Shown here: positions 42,549 through 51,096 of the stretch, in pieces
How positions within the stretch are numbered: position 1 is the stretch's first letter
Layout of the letters: each line of letters starts with the position of its first letter
Assembly: GCA_038748365.1 (NCBI GenBank)
Contig: JBCDIZ010000013.1
Span: 1-64,000 of the forward strand
Length of the DNA stretch: 64,000 bases
Direction of reading: 5' to 3'
Origin: Alterisphingorhabdus sp038748365
GTDB lineage: Bacteria; Pseudomonadota; Alphaproteobacteria; Sphingomonadales; Sphingomonadaceae
The notes under the pieces: generated by a model
The model's input: only the letters and a program-made list of their open reading frames with translations
What the model was told of the DNA's origin: nothing
The model's database searches: none
Translations under genes and position numbers: made by a program

Positions 42549-43199
42549 TTACTCAACCTGACCAATATCCAGCTTGCCGAGCAGATCGCCCAAAGGATCG
42601 GATCTAAATGCTGGTGCGGCATCTGGTTCAGCCATATCAACAGCATATATCCGTTCCGGGGCTTGGCGCTCAATCGCCTCGGGCTTGTTGCCTGGCGCGG
42701 CGTTGTAGATAAAACCATGGACCGGATAGCGCGTGGTGCCCAGATCGCTGATCGGGGCGTACCAGACGCGCACCTCTGACCAGTCATTAGCGGGCGAGAC
42801 ATCAATCGCCCTCACGCCGCGCTCGATTTGGCCGCGACGGCCATTGATCGGCGACCAGTTGGCATGGTCGAGCAATATGGTGCGGTCATCGATAATCGCG
42901 CTGACTGCAGCGACATGGCCGAGGCGCATCCGCCCGGTCGGCCGAAAAGCCAGCACTGCACCAACGGCAGGTGCATTGCCACGGGCATAGCGATTAGCAG
43001 CCTGTCCCCACCATGTATGCGCGTCGCCATAGATGCTGATACCGGATTGCTGGCGCGCATAGGGCACACATTGCAAATAGCCATCACCATTGGCGTTGGC
43101 GGGCAGGGGAGTCATGATTGTCGCCACACCAAGCCACAGCATGGCCACCGCGACGATGCGGCGTGCGTAGTTTGGCAGAGAAGAAAACAGCGAAATCAT
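42549..43199 (-). CDS. CHAP domain protein (putative peptidoglycan amidase/endopeptidase), exported
   Basis: A 216-residue protein with an N-terminal signal (about 1-37, ending ANA). The CHAP catalytic Cys is in LQCVPYARQQSG (near residue 44) and the His in RLGHVAAVSAI (near 95), with DHANWSP as the third polar site. CHAP enzymes cut amide bonds in peptidoglycan or trypanothione-like compounds. The C-terminal ~60 residues are not a recognised wall-binding domain. Divergent from the methyltransferase-like gene. Confidence 0.87.
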   Translation of the reverse strand: MISLFSSLPNYARRIVAVAMLWLGVATIMTPLPANANGDGYLQCVPYARQQSGISIYGDAHTWWGQAANRYARGNAPAVGAVLAFRPTGRMRLGHVAAVSAIIDDRTILLDHANWSPINGRRGQIERGVRAIDVSPANDWSEVRVWYAPISDLGTTRYPVHGFIYNAAPGNKPEAIERQAPERIYAVDMAEPDAAPAFRSDPLGDLLGKLDIGQVE

Positions 43200-43334
43200 G
43201 ACTTTGGCGATTATCCGAAATCGTTAAAAAAGGGTTAAGCGCTTTCGCCTGTCCGCGGTGGAAAGAGCCGCAAGTATCCTCATTATCCGCAGAAATTTAT
43301 GACTTGCTTACCATTTAGGGTTAAAGCATCGCTT

Positions 43335-44702
43335 ATGGACGAAGTTGGTGAGAAGATGGCCCATAATGGCGGCAAGGCTGATCCAAAGCCCAAAAGCGCC
43401 GTTAGCCATGGCGTCGGGCTGGCCGGTATGGTTGGTCTGATCGGCTGGATATTGATTGCACGTCACTATGGCATGGATGGCCCTTATTCGGCGCTAATGG
43501 CGACGACATGGTGCGGCGCGGCGATGGTTGCATGGTCGCTTTTGGTCGACAAGGTGCATAAGCGCGCATCGACCGGGATTGACTGGAGCAATCCGAAGCC
43601 GATTTCCGAGATTATGGATATCAGCCAGATCAAACTGGCCGGGCTATGGGCAACCTGGGGTATTATTGCCGCCGTCTATACCATTTGTCGCTGGTATTGG
43701 GGTGGGCAATATCTCTTCTCGATGCGCGTCTTTACCGCCGTCGCACCACTGCTGTTCTTTGGTTCTATCCCCTATGTGATCTGGCTCGATCGCTATCTGA
43801 AAGAACCTAAAGATGGCGCATGGCATTTTGGTGCGATGCTTTGTGGTCAGTCAGGCTGGGACCGGGAAGCCATTGCCAATCATGCACGCAGCTGGCTGGT
43901 CAAAGGCTTCTTCCTCGCCTTTATGATTTCCATCGTTCCTGGCGGCTTTGGCGAAGTGGTGCGCATGGATATTGCCGAGATCATGACCAATCCGGTATGG
44001 ATCGCAGGCAGTCTGATCACCGCGATGTTTGTCATCGATGTGCAATTTGCGACTGTTGGCTATCTGCTGACCATGAAACCGCTTGATGCCCATATCCGCA
44101 GTGCCAATCCTTATCTTTCCGGCTGGATGGCGGCTTTGATTTGCTATCCGCCCTTCATTTTGATGGGCGGCGGGGGGCCACTGGATTATCATCAGAACAC
44201 CGCTGAATGGTCCTACTGGTTTGAAGGCAATACCCTACTGCTGAGCATCTGGGGCGCGACATTGGTTGTCCTCACTGCTATTTATGCCTGGGCTACGGTG
44301 GTTTTCGGGCTACGTTTCTCCAATCTGACACATCGCGGCATCCTGACCCATGGCCCTTATGGCTTCACCAAGCACCCCGCCTATTTGTCGAAGAATCTGT
44401 TCTGGTGGTTTGCCACCATGCCATTCCTTGCTACCAGCGGATCGATCACCGACATGGTACGCAATACGGTTCTGCTCGGGGTGGTCAGTGGCGTCTATTA
44501 TTGGCGTGCCCGTACTGAAGAGAAGCATCTGATGGCTGATCCGGATTATGCCGAATATGCGGCGTGGATGGATCGCAACGCACTGATCCCACGCAGTATC
44601 AATGGGTTGTTTGGCTGGCTGACCGGCTGGCGCAAGCCGAAAGATGCGTTACAACCGTCAGAAGCAGGCAGTACCGCTGACGATATCGCTCCCGCGGAAT
44701 AA
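43335..44702 (+). CDS. Multi-span membrane protein with isoprenylcysteine methyltransferase-like C-terminus
   Basis: About 455 residues with roughly nine to ten transmembrane helices. The last ~110 residues carry the ICMT/PEMT-type pattern: THRGILTHGPYGFTKHPAYL, then RARTEEKHLMADPDYAEYAA, which forms the SAM and substrate site in membrane methyltransferases. The N-terminal ~330 residues have no family I recognise. The substrate is unknown. Starts at 43299, 43335 and 43356 are all possible; none has a strong ribosome-binding site. It ends at a bidirectional terminator. Confidence 0.75.
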   Translation: MDEVGEKMAHNGGKADPKPKSAVSHGVGLAGMVGLIGWILIARHYGMDGPYSALMATTWCGAAMVAWSLLVDKVHKRASTGIDWSNPKPISEIMDISQIKLAGLWATWGIIAAVYTICRWYWGGQYLFSMRVFTAVAPLLFFGSIPYVIWLDRYLKEPKDGAWHFGAMLCGQSGWDREAIANHARSWLVKGFFLAFMISIVPGGFGEVVRMDIAEIMTNPVWIAGSLITAMFVIDVQFATVGYLLTMKPLDAHIRSANPYLSGWMAALICYPPFILMGGGGPLDYHQNTAEWSYWFEGNTLLLSIWGATLVVLTAIYAWATVVFGLRFSNLTHRGILTHGPYGFTKHPAYLSKNLFWWFATMPFLATSGSITDMVRNTVLLGVVSGVYYWRARTEEKHLMADPDYAEYAAWMDRNALIPRSINGLFGWLTGWRKPKDALQPSEAGSTADDIAPAE

Positions 44703-44720
44703 GCGAATAGCCATTGAATC

Positions 44721-44758
44721 AAAAAGGCCCGCAACGCGCTAACGCTGCGGGCCTTTTT
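44721..44758. terminator. Bidirectional rho-independent terminator
   Basis: AAAAAGGCCCGCA and its exact inverse TGCGGGCCTTTTT form a 13-bp stem around ACGCGCTAACGC. A- and T-runs on either side let it work for both the gene ending at 44702 and the TonB receptor gene ending at 44776. Confidence 0.92.
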
Positions 44759-44775
44759 ATTTGATATTGCGTGCT

Positions 44776-47058
44776 TTAGAACCGCGTACCGATCTCAACA
44801 CCAAAGATACGCGGTTCGTTGACGAACGCGGTCAGGTTGTTGAAGTCGATGCCACCAACGGCGGAAGTATCGTTGGTGATGTTCCGCGCAAAGGCGGCGA
44901 TATCGAATTTGCCATCATCGGTGCGATAACCGATGCGCAGACCGCCTTCGAGCAGCCTGTCATCCGAGAACTCGACCGACTCATAGAGGAAGAACTGAAT
45001 CTCGCTGCGATAATACCAGTCAGTGAAGGCGTAGATCTCGCCGCTACCTACCGGCACGGCATATCCAGCGGTCCAGTTGATTGTCCAGCGTGGTGATTGT
45101 GGCAGGCGGTTGCCATTTATGGAAGCAATGCCGGGTGCTACAATAGGGTCAAGAACGGTACAGGGTGAGCCACAGACCTGGGTTTGCAGTTGCGGATCCT
45201 GAATTTCGTTCTCGTTAAAGCCAATACCAACGCTGAGGTCGAGGCCGTCTGTCGGGCGTGCCTGGAACTCGGCCTCAAAACCATAGCTCTCCACATCAGC
45301 TGCGTTGAGCAGTGTGTTGAAGTTGAGGCCACCGCCGACAGCTGTGAGCTGCAGGTCTTCGGTGTTGGAATAATAGCCGGTCAGGTTGAAGCGGGCGCGG
45401 CCACCGAATAGGGTGGATTTAATGCCTGCCTCATAGGACATGGTGCGCTCGGAATCGGCAACCGAAGTGCTTCTACCGAAAGCCAGACGCCCCTGAATCG
45501 ACGGTGCGCGATAGCCGCGTGCGGCGCGGGCGAAGATGTTGATGTCAGGATTGACCTCATAGACGGCGCTCAAATCCCAAGTCAGCAAATTGGCATCGAC
45601 ATTCTCGTTGATCGGGGCAACCGGGCCACCAAAGCCAAGGAAACCGGGGCGAACATCAACTGGACGCGAGGCGACAAAGTCGCGGCTGTCATCATTATAG
45701 CGTGCGCCCGCCTGCAGGGTCAGGCCATTATCAAAGGCATAGCTGACCGAGCCGAAGATACCAAAGGCTTCACTTTCCTGACGCTGAAGCGCGATTGCCG
45801 CGGGGGTAACGTCTTGCGGTGTGCCAAAGTCGAAGGTCTCAATATCGAGATTTTCGCTGAAATAGAACACACCGAACTGATAGTTGAATGCGCCGCCACC
45901 ATTGCTTGCCAGACGTAATTCCTGGGTGAACTGGTCAAGGCTGGGGACATTGTCCTGAGTCTGGGCACTGAACGGAATGAAGCCAGGTCCTTGTTCGGGA
46001 GCGAAGGCATTACCAAAACCGCCATCAACATCACCACGGCTGAACAAATTGCCGTTCCAATAGGAGGTGATGGAATAGAGAGTAACGTCGCCGAAATCAT
46101 ATTCGAACGCGCCGCCGACATTATACAGCTCAAGCCGCTGGAAGTTGACGCCATCGGCGCGGGTTTCGCTGCGGCGGAACTCGCTGCCGGGGCCGTCAAG
46201 ACCAATCAGATCACCCGTCCCCTGTTCCAGTGCGTTGGCGCGGAAGACAATGGCGGTGCCATCAAAGATACGCGTCTGGCCAAACAGGCGCCCGGTAAAA
46301 CCACCGCTTTCATATTGGAGTTGGATACGCGCGGCGATGTCATCAAAACCGCCAAGATTATTGTCACCGGGTGCGTCAATATTGTCGATCCAGTTGTCGC
46401 GGCGCTGATAAGAGCCGGATGCGCGGACTGAGAAGCCGCTATCATCTGCGGCACCGACTGCGCCCTGAATATTGACCGAGCCGAAGCTGCCAAGGCTGGC
46501 ACGGGCATAGCCGCCGGTATCTCCGGGTTTTACCGTGTCGAATTTGACGATACCTGCTGGGGTGTTGCGGCCGAAAAGCGTACCCTGTGGACCGCGCAGA
46601 ACCTCGACACGCTCCATATCGAAGACCGGAAAGCCTTTGAGGATTGGGTTTTCGAGAACCACATCGTCATAAACCAGGCTGACCGGTTGTGATGCGTTGA
46701 GGTCAAAGTCGGTGTTGCCGAGGCCACGAATATAAAAGCGCGGAAAGGTGCGACCGAAGGAGCTCTCAATATTTAATGACGGAACGCGGCCAGCCAGCGA
46801 GCGGATATCCGCACCGCCTGAGGACAGAACGTCAAGCGCGTCATCATTCAGGATAGAGACCGATAGCGGTACATCCTGAATATCCTCATCGCGGCGTTGC
46901 GCGGTGACGGTAATGACATCAAGACCCTGATCATCGGCTTCGGCATCTTCGGGTGACTGCTGCGCCATGGCTGGCGCGGTGGTCAGAGCAGATGTCGCAA
47001 GCGCTGAGGCCAGGACAGTACGAAAAGCAGTTTTGTGAAAGTTAGAACGCATAATCAT
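44776..47058 (-). CDS. TonB-dependent outer-membrane receptor
   Basis: A 760-residue receptor. Signal peptide about 1-34 (ends AMAQ), a TonB-box-like DVITVTAQRRDEDIQDVP, then the plug domain with LAGRVPSLNIESSF and RGPQGTLFGRNTPAG (about 145-170), and a ~22-strand barrel closing with NEPRIFGVEIGTRF (final aromatic). The repertoire-type plug and RRDEDIQDVP start are common in sphingomonads, where such receptors import iron chelates, vitamins or plant compounds; the ligand cannot be told. No regulator or transporter partner lies beside it. ATG 47052 is an alternative start. Confidence 0.93.
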   Translation of the reverse strand: MIMRSNFHKTAFRTVLASALATSALTTAPAMAQQSPEDAEADDQGLDVITVTAQRRDEDIQDVPLSVSILNDDALDVLSSGGADIRSLAGRVPSLNIESSFGRTFPRFYIRGLGNTDFDLNASQPVSLVYDDVVLENPILKGFPVFDMERVEVLRGPQGTLFGRNTPAGIVKFDTVKPGDTGGYARASLGSFGSVNIQGAVGAADDSGFSVRASGSYQRRDNWIDNIDAPGDNNLGGFDDIAARIQLQYESGGFTGRLFGQTRIFDGTAIVFRANALEQGTGDLIGLDGPGSEFRRSETRADGVNFQRLELYNVGGAFEYDFGDVTLYSITSYWNGNLFSRGDVDGGFGNAFAPEQGPGFIPFSAQTQDNVPSLDQFTQELRLASNGGGAFNYQFGVFYFSENLDIETFDFGTPQDVTPAAIALQRQESEAFGIFGSVSYAFDNGLTLQAGARYNDDSRDFVASRPVDVRPGFLGFGGPVAPINENVDANLLTWDLSAVYEVNPDINIFARAARGYRAPSIQGRLAFGRSTSVADSERTMSYEAGIKSTLFGGRARFNLTGYYSNTEDLQLTAVGGGLNFNTLLNAADVESYGFEAEFQARPTDGLDLSVGIGFNENEIQDPQLQTQVCGSPCTVLDPIVAPGIASINGNRLPQSPRWTINWTAGYAVPVGSGEIYAFTDWYYRSEIQFFLYESVEFSDDRLLEGGLRIGYRTDDGKFDIAAFARNITNDTSAVGGIDFNNLTAFVNEPRIFGVEIGTRF

Positions 47059-47264
47059 AAATCTCCATCGCTGGCAGCCTCACCATCATTGCTGTGCGGA
47101 ATGACTTTGCGGAGATCGTTACTATGCCCCCGTATGAAGGCAGTGCCTGAAAAAATGCTGCACTGCGGTCAAGGTGAGGGCGCAGAATCATGGGGATTAT
47201 TGCAATTTCGCCGAGCTATTGTGACGTTTATGCGACAGTTGCTGGTGATAGGTTAGCCGACATA

Positions 47265-47320
47265 TTCCCCTCCCGCTTGCGGGAGGGGTTAGGGGTGAGG
47301 CGATGCGCAGCATCGCTCGG
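47265..47320. repeat. GGGGAGG-family arm
   Basis: CCCCTCCCGCTTGCGGGAGGGG forms hairpin A, followed by TTAGGGGTGAGGCGATGCGC and AGCATCGC (hairpin B). The hairpin at 47404-47426 is its likely inverted partner across the CCGCTGCGACTAACC block. Confidence 0.65.
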
Positions 47321-47353
47321 GTGAACGAAAATCTGTGTGGGGAGCAGGCCCCC

Positions 47354-47426
47354 CCGCTGCGACTAACCGCCTTCGCTGAAGCTACGGCGCTAAGTCTCAC
47401 TGCCCTTCCCGCAAGCGGGAGGGGAG
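47354..47426. repeat. CCGCTGCGACTAACC element, copy 3
   Basis: CCGCTGCGACTAACC (47354-47368), hairpin CTTCGCTGAAG, GCTAAGTCTCACTGCCC (47389-47405) and a final TCCCGCAAGCGGGA hairpin with GGGG. Same block order as at 13800 and 24466. Confidence 0.65.
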
Positions 47427-47433
47427 ACGGGTG

Positions 47434-48807
47434 CTAAAAACTCATCTCGTCATAAATGCGGCCAAGATCACCGCCCCATTCGCCATGATAGCGATCAAGC
47501 AATTGCTGCGCCGGAGTCTTGCCGCTGGCCACGATGTCATGCAGCGGTTTGAGGAAACCGGTTTCATTATCACCACCGGTGTTAAGCCGGTTGCGGCTGG
47601 CAAGGCCTTGCGAGGCTATTTCCAGAACCTCTGCGGCAATATCGCGCAGCACCCGACCATCGCCTAGCGGTGCATCAAAGCCGAGCTTGGGGACAGAATC
47701 GCGCAGCGTCTGCCGTGCTTCCATAGACCAGTCTTTCACCAAATCCCATGCGGCATTGAGTGCGTTCTGGTCATAGAGCAGGCCGACCCAGAAAGCGGGC
47801 AGGGCGCATATACGGTTCCAAGGGCCACCATCGGCACCACGCATCTCAAGAAAGGATTTGAGACGCACTTCGGGGAAAGCGGTGGAGAGATGGTCGTTCC
47901 AGTCGCTCATGGTTGGCCGTTCGCCAGGGAGAGCGGGGAGTTTACCTTCGAGGAAATCGCGAAAACTCTGGCCCGCCGCATCAATATATTGGCCGTCGCG
48001 ATGGACAAAATACATCGGCACATCGAGCATATAGTCGACATAGCGCTGATAGCCAAAGCCATCTTCAAAGACGAATGGCAACATGCCGGTGCGGTGCGGA
48101 TCGGTATCCGACCAGATATGGCTGCGATAGGAGAGATAGCCATTGGGCTTGCCCTCGGTGAAGGGCGAGTTGGCGAACAGCGCAGTAGCCAGCGGTTGCA
48201 GTGCAAGCCCGACACGGAATTTCTGCGCCATATCGGCCTCGGACGAATAGTCGAGATTGACCTGAATGGTGCAGGTGCGCAGCATCATATCTAACCCTAA
48301 ATTGCCCACTTTGGGCATATGGTTCATCATGATTTTATAGCGCCCCTTGGGCATGACCGGCAGCTCGGCACGACTTTTATCGGGCCACATGCCCAACCCC
48401 AGAAAGCCCTTACTGGTCTTTTCGCCAATGGCTTTGACCTGCTCCAGATGGCGGCCGGTTTCATTGCAGGTCTGATGCAGATTATCCAGCGGTGCCCCGG
48501 AGAGTTCCAGCTGCCCTGCGGGTTCCAGACTTACTGTGCCATCGGCACCGCGCATGGCGATGACGTTGCCATTTTCCTCAATCGGCTCCCAACCAAATTC
48601 GGTGAGAGCCATGAGCAGGTCCCGTATGCCGCCGGGCTCATCATAGCTCGGGGCGTGCCGGTCCTGCCGACAGTAGACGAACTTCTCATGCTCGGTACCG
48701 ATGCGCCATTGCTCTTTCGGCTTTGCGCCATTTTGCATGGGCTCGCAAAGTTGCGCGATATTCTCGATGACCGGGCTGTTGCCGTCTTCAACCGTTTTCG
48801 TGCTCAT
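47434..48807 (-). CDS. gshA: Glutamate-cysteine ligase (class II, plant/alphaproteobacterial type)
   Basis: This enzyme makes gamma-glutamylcysteine, the first step of glutathione synthesis. The ~457-residue protein has the GCS2-type sequence RIGTEHEKFVYCRQ, SLEPAGQLELSGAPL, HMPKVGNLGLDMMLRTCTIQ (read in parts) and FLEMRGADGGPWNRIC. Start at 48807 (MSTKTVEDG); the longer frame would need a TTG. In related genomes rsmE lies directly upstream in the same direction; here a gene on the other strand sits between. gshB is not in the window. Confidence 0.95.
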   Translation of the reverse strand: MSTKTVEDGNSPVIENIAQLCEPMQNGAKPKEQWRIGTEHEKFVYCRQDRHAPSYDEPGGIRDLLMALTEFGWEPIEENGNVIAMRGADGTVSLEPAGQLELSGAPLDNLHQTCNETGRHLEQVKAIGEKTSKGFLGLGMWPDKSRAELPVMPKGRYKIMMNHMPKVGNLGLDMMLRTCTIQVNLDYSSEADMAQKFRVGLALQPLATALFANSPFTEGKPNGYLSYRSHIWSDTDPHRTGMLPFVFEDGFGYQRYVDYMLDVPMYFVHRDGQYIDAAGQSFRDFLEGKLPALPGERPTMSDWNDHLSTAFPEVRLKSFLEMRGADGGPWNRICALPAFWVGLLYDQNALNAAWDLVKDWSMEARQTLRDSVPKLGFDAPLGDGRVLRDIAAEVLEIASQGLASRNRLNTGGDNETGFLKPLHDIVASGKTPAQQLLDRYHGEWGGDLGRIYDEMSF

Positions 48808-48925
48808 GCGCCAGCCATTACGGAGCAAAGGCGCTGCTTGCCAGCAATTTTTGCTTCACGGCCTGAGCGCATAGCTATCTTATTGCTGTTTCAAGATTAT
48901 CATTAACGCTAACGGGCCTTTAACC

Positions 48926-50197
48926 ATGATCGCCTATAGCGACCTCATGCGTTTTCTCTCTGCCCGCACGGCATGGCACTATGCCGCCAGAACCATAGCT
49001 GTAACTGCCCTTGGCAGCGCGATGATGCTCGCCGCAAATCCGGCATGGGCGCAGACCAGTTGTGGTGCGAACAACCTCTATACGCTGGACTGGGACAATG
49101 AATCGACCGGACCGACAGGAACGGGCACCCAGAACTATACAGCGACCAGCCTGGCCGGGAATAGCCAGACAGTCAGGCTGAGTTATAATGGTGACACGGC
49201 GGATCTGGGCACAATAAATTTCGGTGGAAGCGCTGGCACTATCACCACGCCCTATATCGGCGTAGTCAATACCGGAGGCATTGGCGCCACTGAGCAGACG
49301 TTAAGTATCGGAGCGATTTTTGACTCTTTTCAGAGCAATATTGACAGCAGCAATGACGCGGTCGGCATAAGGCTGACATTTGCGGAGCCGGTGCGTGAGG
49401 CATTTTTCACGATCCTGGATATTGACCTTGCTGCCGGACAGTTTCGCGACTGGGTGCAGATCACAGGGTTTAATGGCGCCACAGCCGTGACACCGCGCAT
49501 AGATTCACCCTTTGGCCGCAATAACCAGACCAATCCGGGCCAGACAGCGCCGGGCACTGCCTTTATCGGGCCATTTACCGGCGCGGCCAGCTTTGATGAT
49601 CGGTCGGTCGTGGGTAATAGCGGCGCTTCGGATAATGACCAGAATCTTGGCAATATTGCTGTCACCTTCTCACAAGCTGTGACCAGTATTGAAATACGCT
49701 ATGCCAATGGCCCAGCGGCGTTTTCCTCCGGCACGCCCGGGCAACAGGCGATTGCGCTGCATGACATCAACTATTGCACCTTTCCCAATCTTTCGGTGAC
49801 CAAGGTGTCCGCGTCGTTTGAGACCAGCGGCGTGAACCGCTTTCGCCTGCCGCAAACCGATGTGATCTACACCATCAATGTCACCAATGAGGGCGGCAGT
49901 CGCGTCGATAGCGGTTCTGCTACCGTCATTGATACGCTTCCACCCAATGTCACCTTTTTCAATGGTGACTTTAACGGCGGCGCCACGGGAAGCGATAACT
50001 TCGCTTTTACACCGGGAGCTTCGGGCCTGACGCTGAATGCAGGCAATGTCAGCTATTCCAATGATGGCGGTGCGACGTTCAATTACACACCGATAGCCGG
50101 TTATGATCCCGCCGTAGATGCTATCCGTTTCGTGCCTCAGGGTGCGATGGAAGGTGACAGCAATTTTTCGATCCAGTTCCGCGCGCGGATCGAGTAG
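48926..50197 (+). CDS. Secreted DUF11-like protein
   Basis: A 423-residue exported protein. The signal peptide ends at about residue 42 (PAWAQ). An N-terminal Gly/Thr/Asn-rich beta domain (about 45-285) with FAEPVREAFFTILDIDL and VTSIEIRYANGP resembles surface proteins of unclear role. The C-terminal part (about 290-423) is DUF11-like: LSVTKVSASFETSG, VIYTINVTNEGG, ATVIDTLPPNVTFFNGDFN. Only a few cysteines occur. It may sit on the cell surface or be released. It lies opposite to gshA and rsmE, ending 3 bp from the rsmE stop. Confidence 0.78.
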   Translation: MIAYSDLMRFLSARTAWHYAARTIAVTALGSAMMLAANPAWAQTSCGANNLYTLDWDNESTGPTGTGTQNYTATSLAGNSQTVRLSYNGDTADLGTINFGGSAGTITTPYIGVVNTGGIGATEQTLSIGAIFDSFQSNIDSSNDAVGIRLTFAEPVREAFFTILDIDLAAGQFRDWVQITGFNGATAVTPRIDSPFGRNNQTNPGQTAPGTAFIGPFTGAASFDDRSVVGNSGASDNDQNLGNIAVTFSQAVTSIEIRYANGPAAFSSGTPGQQAIALHDINYCTFPNLSVTKVSASFETSGVNRFRLPQTDVIYTINVTNEGGSRVDSGSATVIDTLPPNVTFFNGDFNGGATGSDNFAFTPGASGLTLNAGNVSYSNDGGATFNYTPIAGYDPAVDAIRFVPQGAMEGDSNFSIQFRARIE

Positions 50198-50200
50198 GAC

Positions 50201-50971
50201 TTAGATTTGCGGTGTCCAATCGCCGCGACCGGACATCCACAGGCTGATCGCGGCCAGTGCGGCGGTTTCCGCGCGCAATATGCGCGGACCGAGCGATACG
50301 AGAACCGATTGCGGATGCTGTCGGATCATCCGGTTCTCGCTATCGGTAAAGCCGCCTTCCGGGCCGATAAGGATCGCCGCTGGACCCGGATTGTCGACCA
50401 GCGCCTTACGGAACGAGCCTTCGCCCTGCTCGAAAAGTCGTTCATTGGCAAAAAATAGATGCCGCCCCTCGGGCCATTGCGCGAGCATATCAGACAGGTC
50501 CTGTATCTCGGCCAGTGAGGGCAGTGCGGTGCGCTCGCATTGTTCTGCTGCCTCGATCATATGCGCTTCGAGCTTTTCCATGCGGATGCGGTCGCTGATT
50601 GTGCGCTCGGTGCGCACCGGACAAAAGCGGTCAATGCCCAGCTCGCAGGCTTTCTCTGCCATAAAATGCCAGCGCTCTTTCTTAATCGGCGCAGCGCAGA
50701 GCCAGAGATCGGGAACACTCTCGCGCTCGCGCGTCCATTCTTCGATAATGACCGTAACTGCGCCTTTTTTTGCTTCGGTAATGCTGGCGAGATATTCGCC
50801 GGTGTCATTGTCGAACAGCATCACCTGCGCATCCACACCCAAACGCATCACATTGGCGAGATAATGGCCATGCTTGTCATCAAGCACCATCTCGTTACCG
50901 ACCGATAGCTCGCGATCGGCAACATAAAGCCGTGGTAGCGATTTGGGCGGCCAGGCGGGTGTAGCGGGCAT
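50201..50971 (-). CDS. rsmE: 16S rRNA (uracil1498-N3)-methyltransferase RsmE
   Basis: A SPOUT methyltransferase for U1498 of 16S rRNA. The ~256-residue protein begins with a PUA-like domain (RLYVADRELSVG, HYLANVMRLGVDAQV), followed by KKERWHFMAEKACELGIDRF, the MIEAAEQCERTALP motif, ILIGPEGGFTDSENRMI (SAM knot) and SLGPRILRAETAALAAI. ATG 50971 has GAGGA eight bases upstream. A palindromic repeat separates it from ubiA. Confidence 0.95.
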   Translation of the reverse strand: MPATPAWPPKSLPRLYVADRELSVGNEMVLDDKHGHYLANVMRLGVDAQVMLFDNDTGEYLASITEAKKGAVTVIIEEWTRERESVPDLWLCAAPIKKERWHFMAEKACELGIDRFCPVRTERTISDRIRMEKLEAHMIEAAEQCERTALPSLAEIQDLSDMLAQWPEGRHLFFANERLFEQGEGSFRKALVDNPGPAAILIGPEGGFTDSENRMIRQHPQSVLVSLGPRILRAETAALAAISLWMSGRGDWTPQI

Positions 50972-50998
50972 GGTTTTCTTCCTCACCGTTCCAAAAGA

Positions 50999-51082
50999 CC
51001 GTTAGGGCTGAGCTTGTCGAAGCCCGTTTCTCGGCTCGGTGCTATATTGAAAAACGCCCTTCGACAAGCTCAGGGCTAACGG
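50999..51082. repeat. TTCGACAGGCTCAG-type palindrome, copy C
   Basis: CCGTTAGGGCTGAGCTTGTC plus GAAGCCC (50999-51025) and GCCCTTCGACAAGCTCAGGG plus CTAACGG (51056-51082) are inverted copies around a ~30-bp loop. It fills the divergent gap between rsmE and ubiA. Confidence 0.8.
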
Positions 51083-51096
51083 TTATGGGAGAGGGC

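Larger units (their letters stand above)
47059..47433. other. 375-bp intergenic region with repeats
   Basis: The 200 bp nearest the TonB receptor hold its presumed promoter and no gene. From 47265 on there is a GGGGAGG arm (47265-47320), a CCGCTGCGACTAACC element (47354-47405) and a CTTCCCGC...GCGGGAGG hairpin reaching 47426, just before the gshA stop. Confidence 0.6.
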
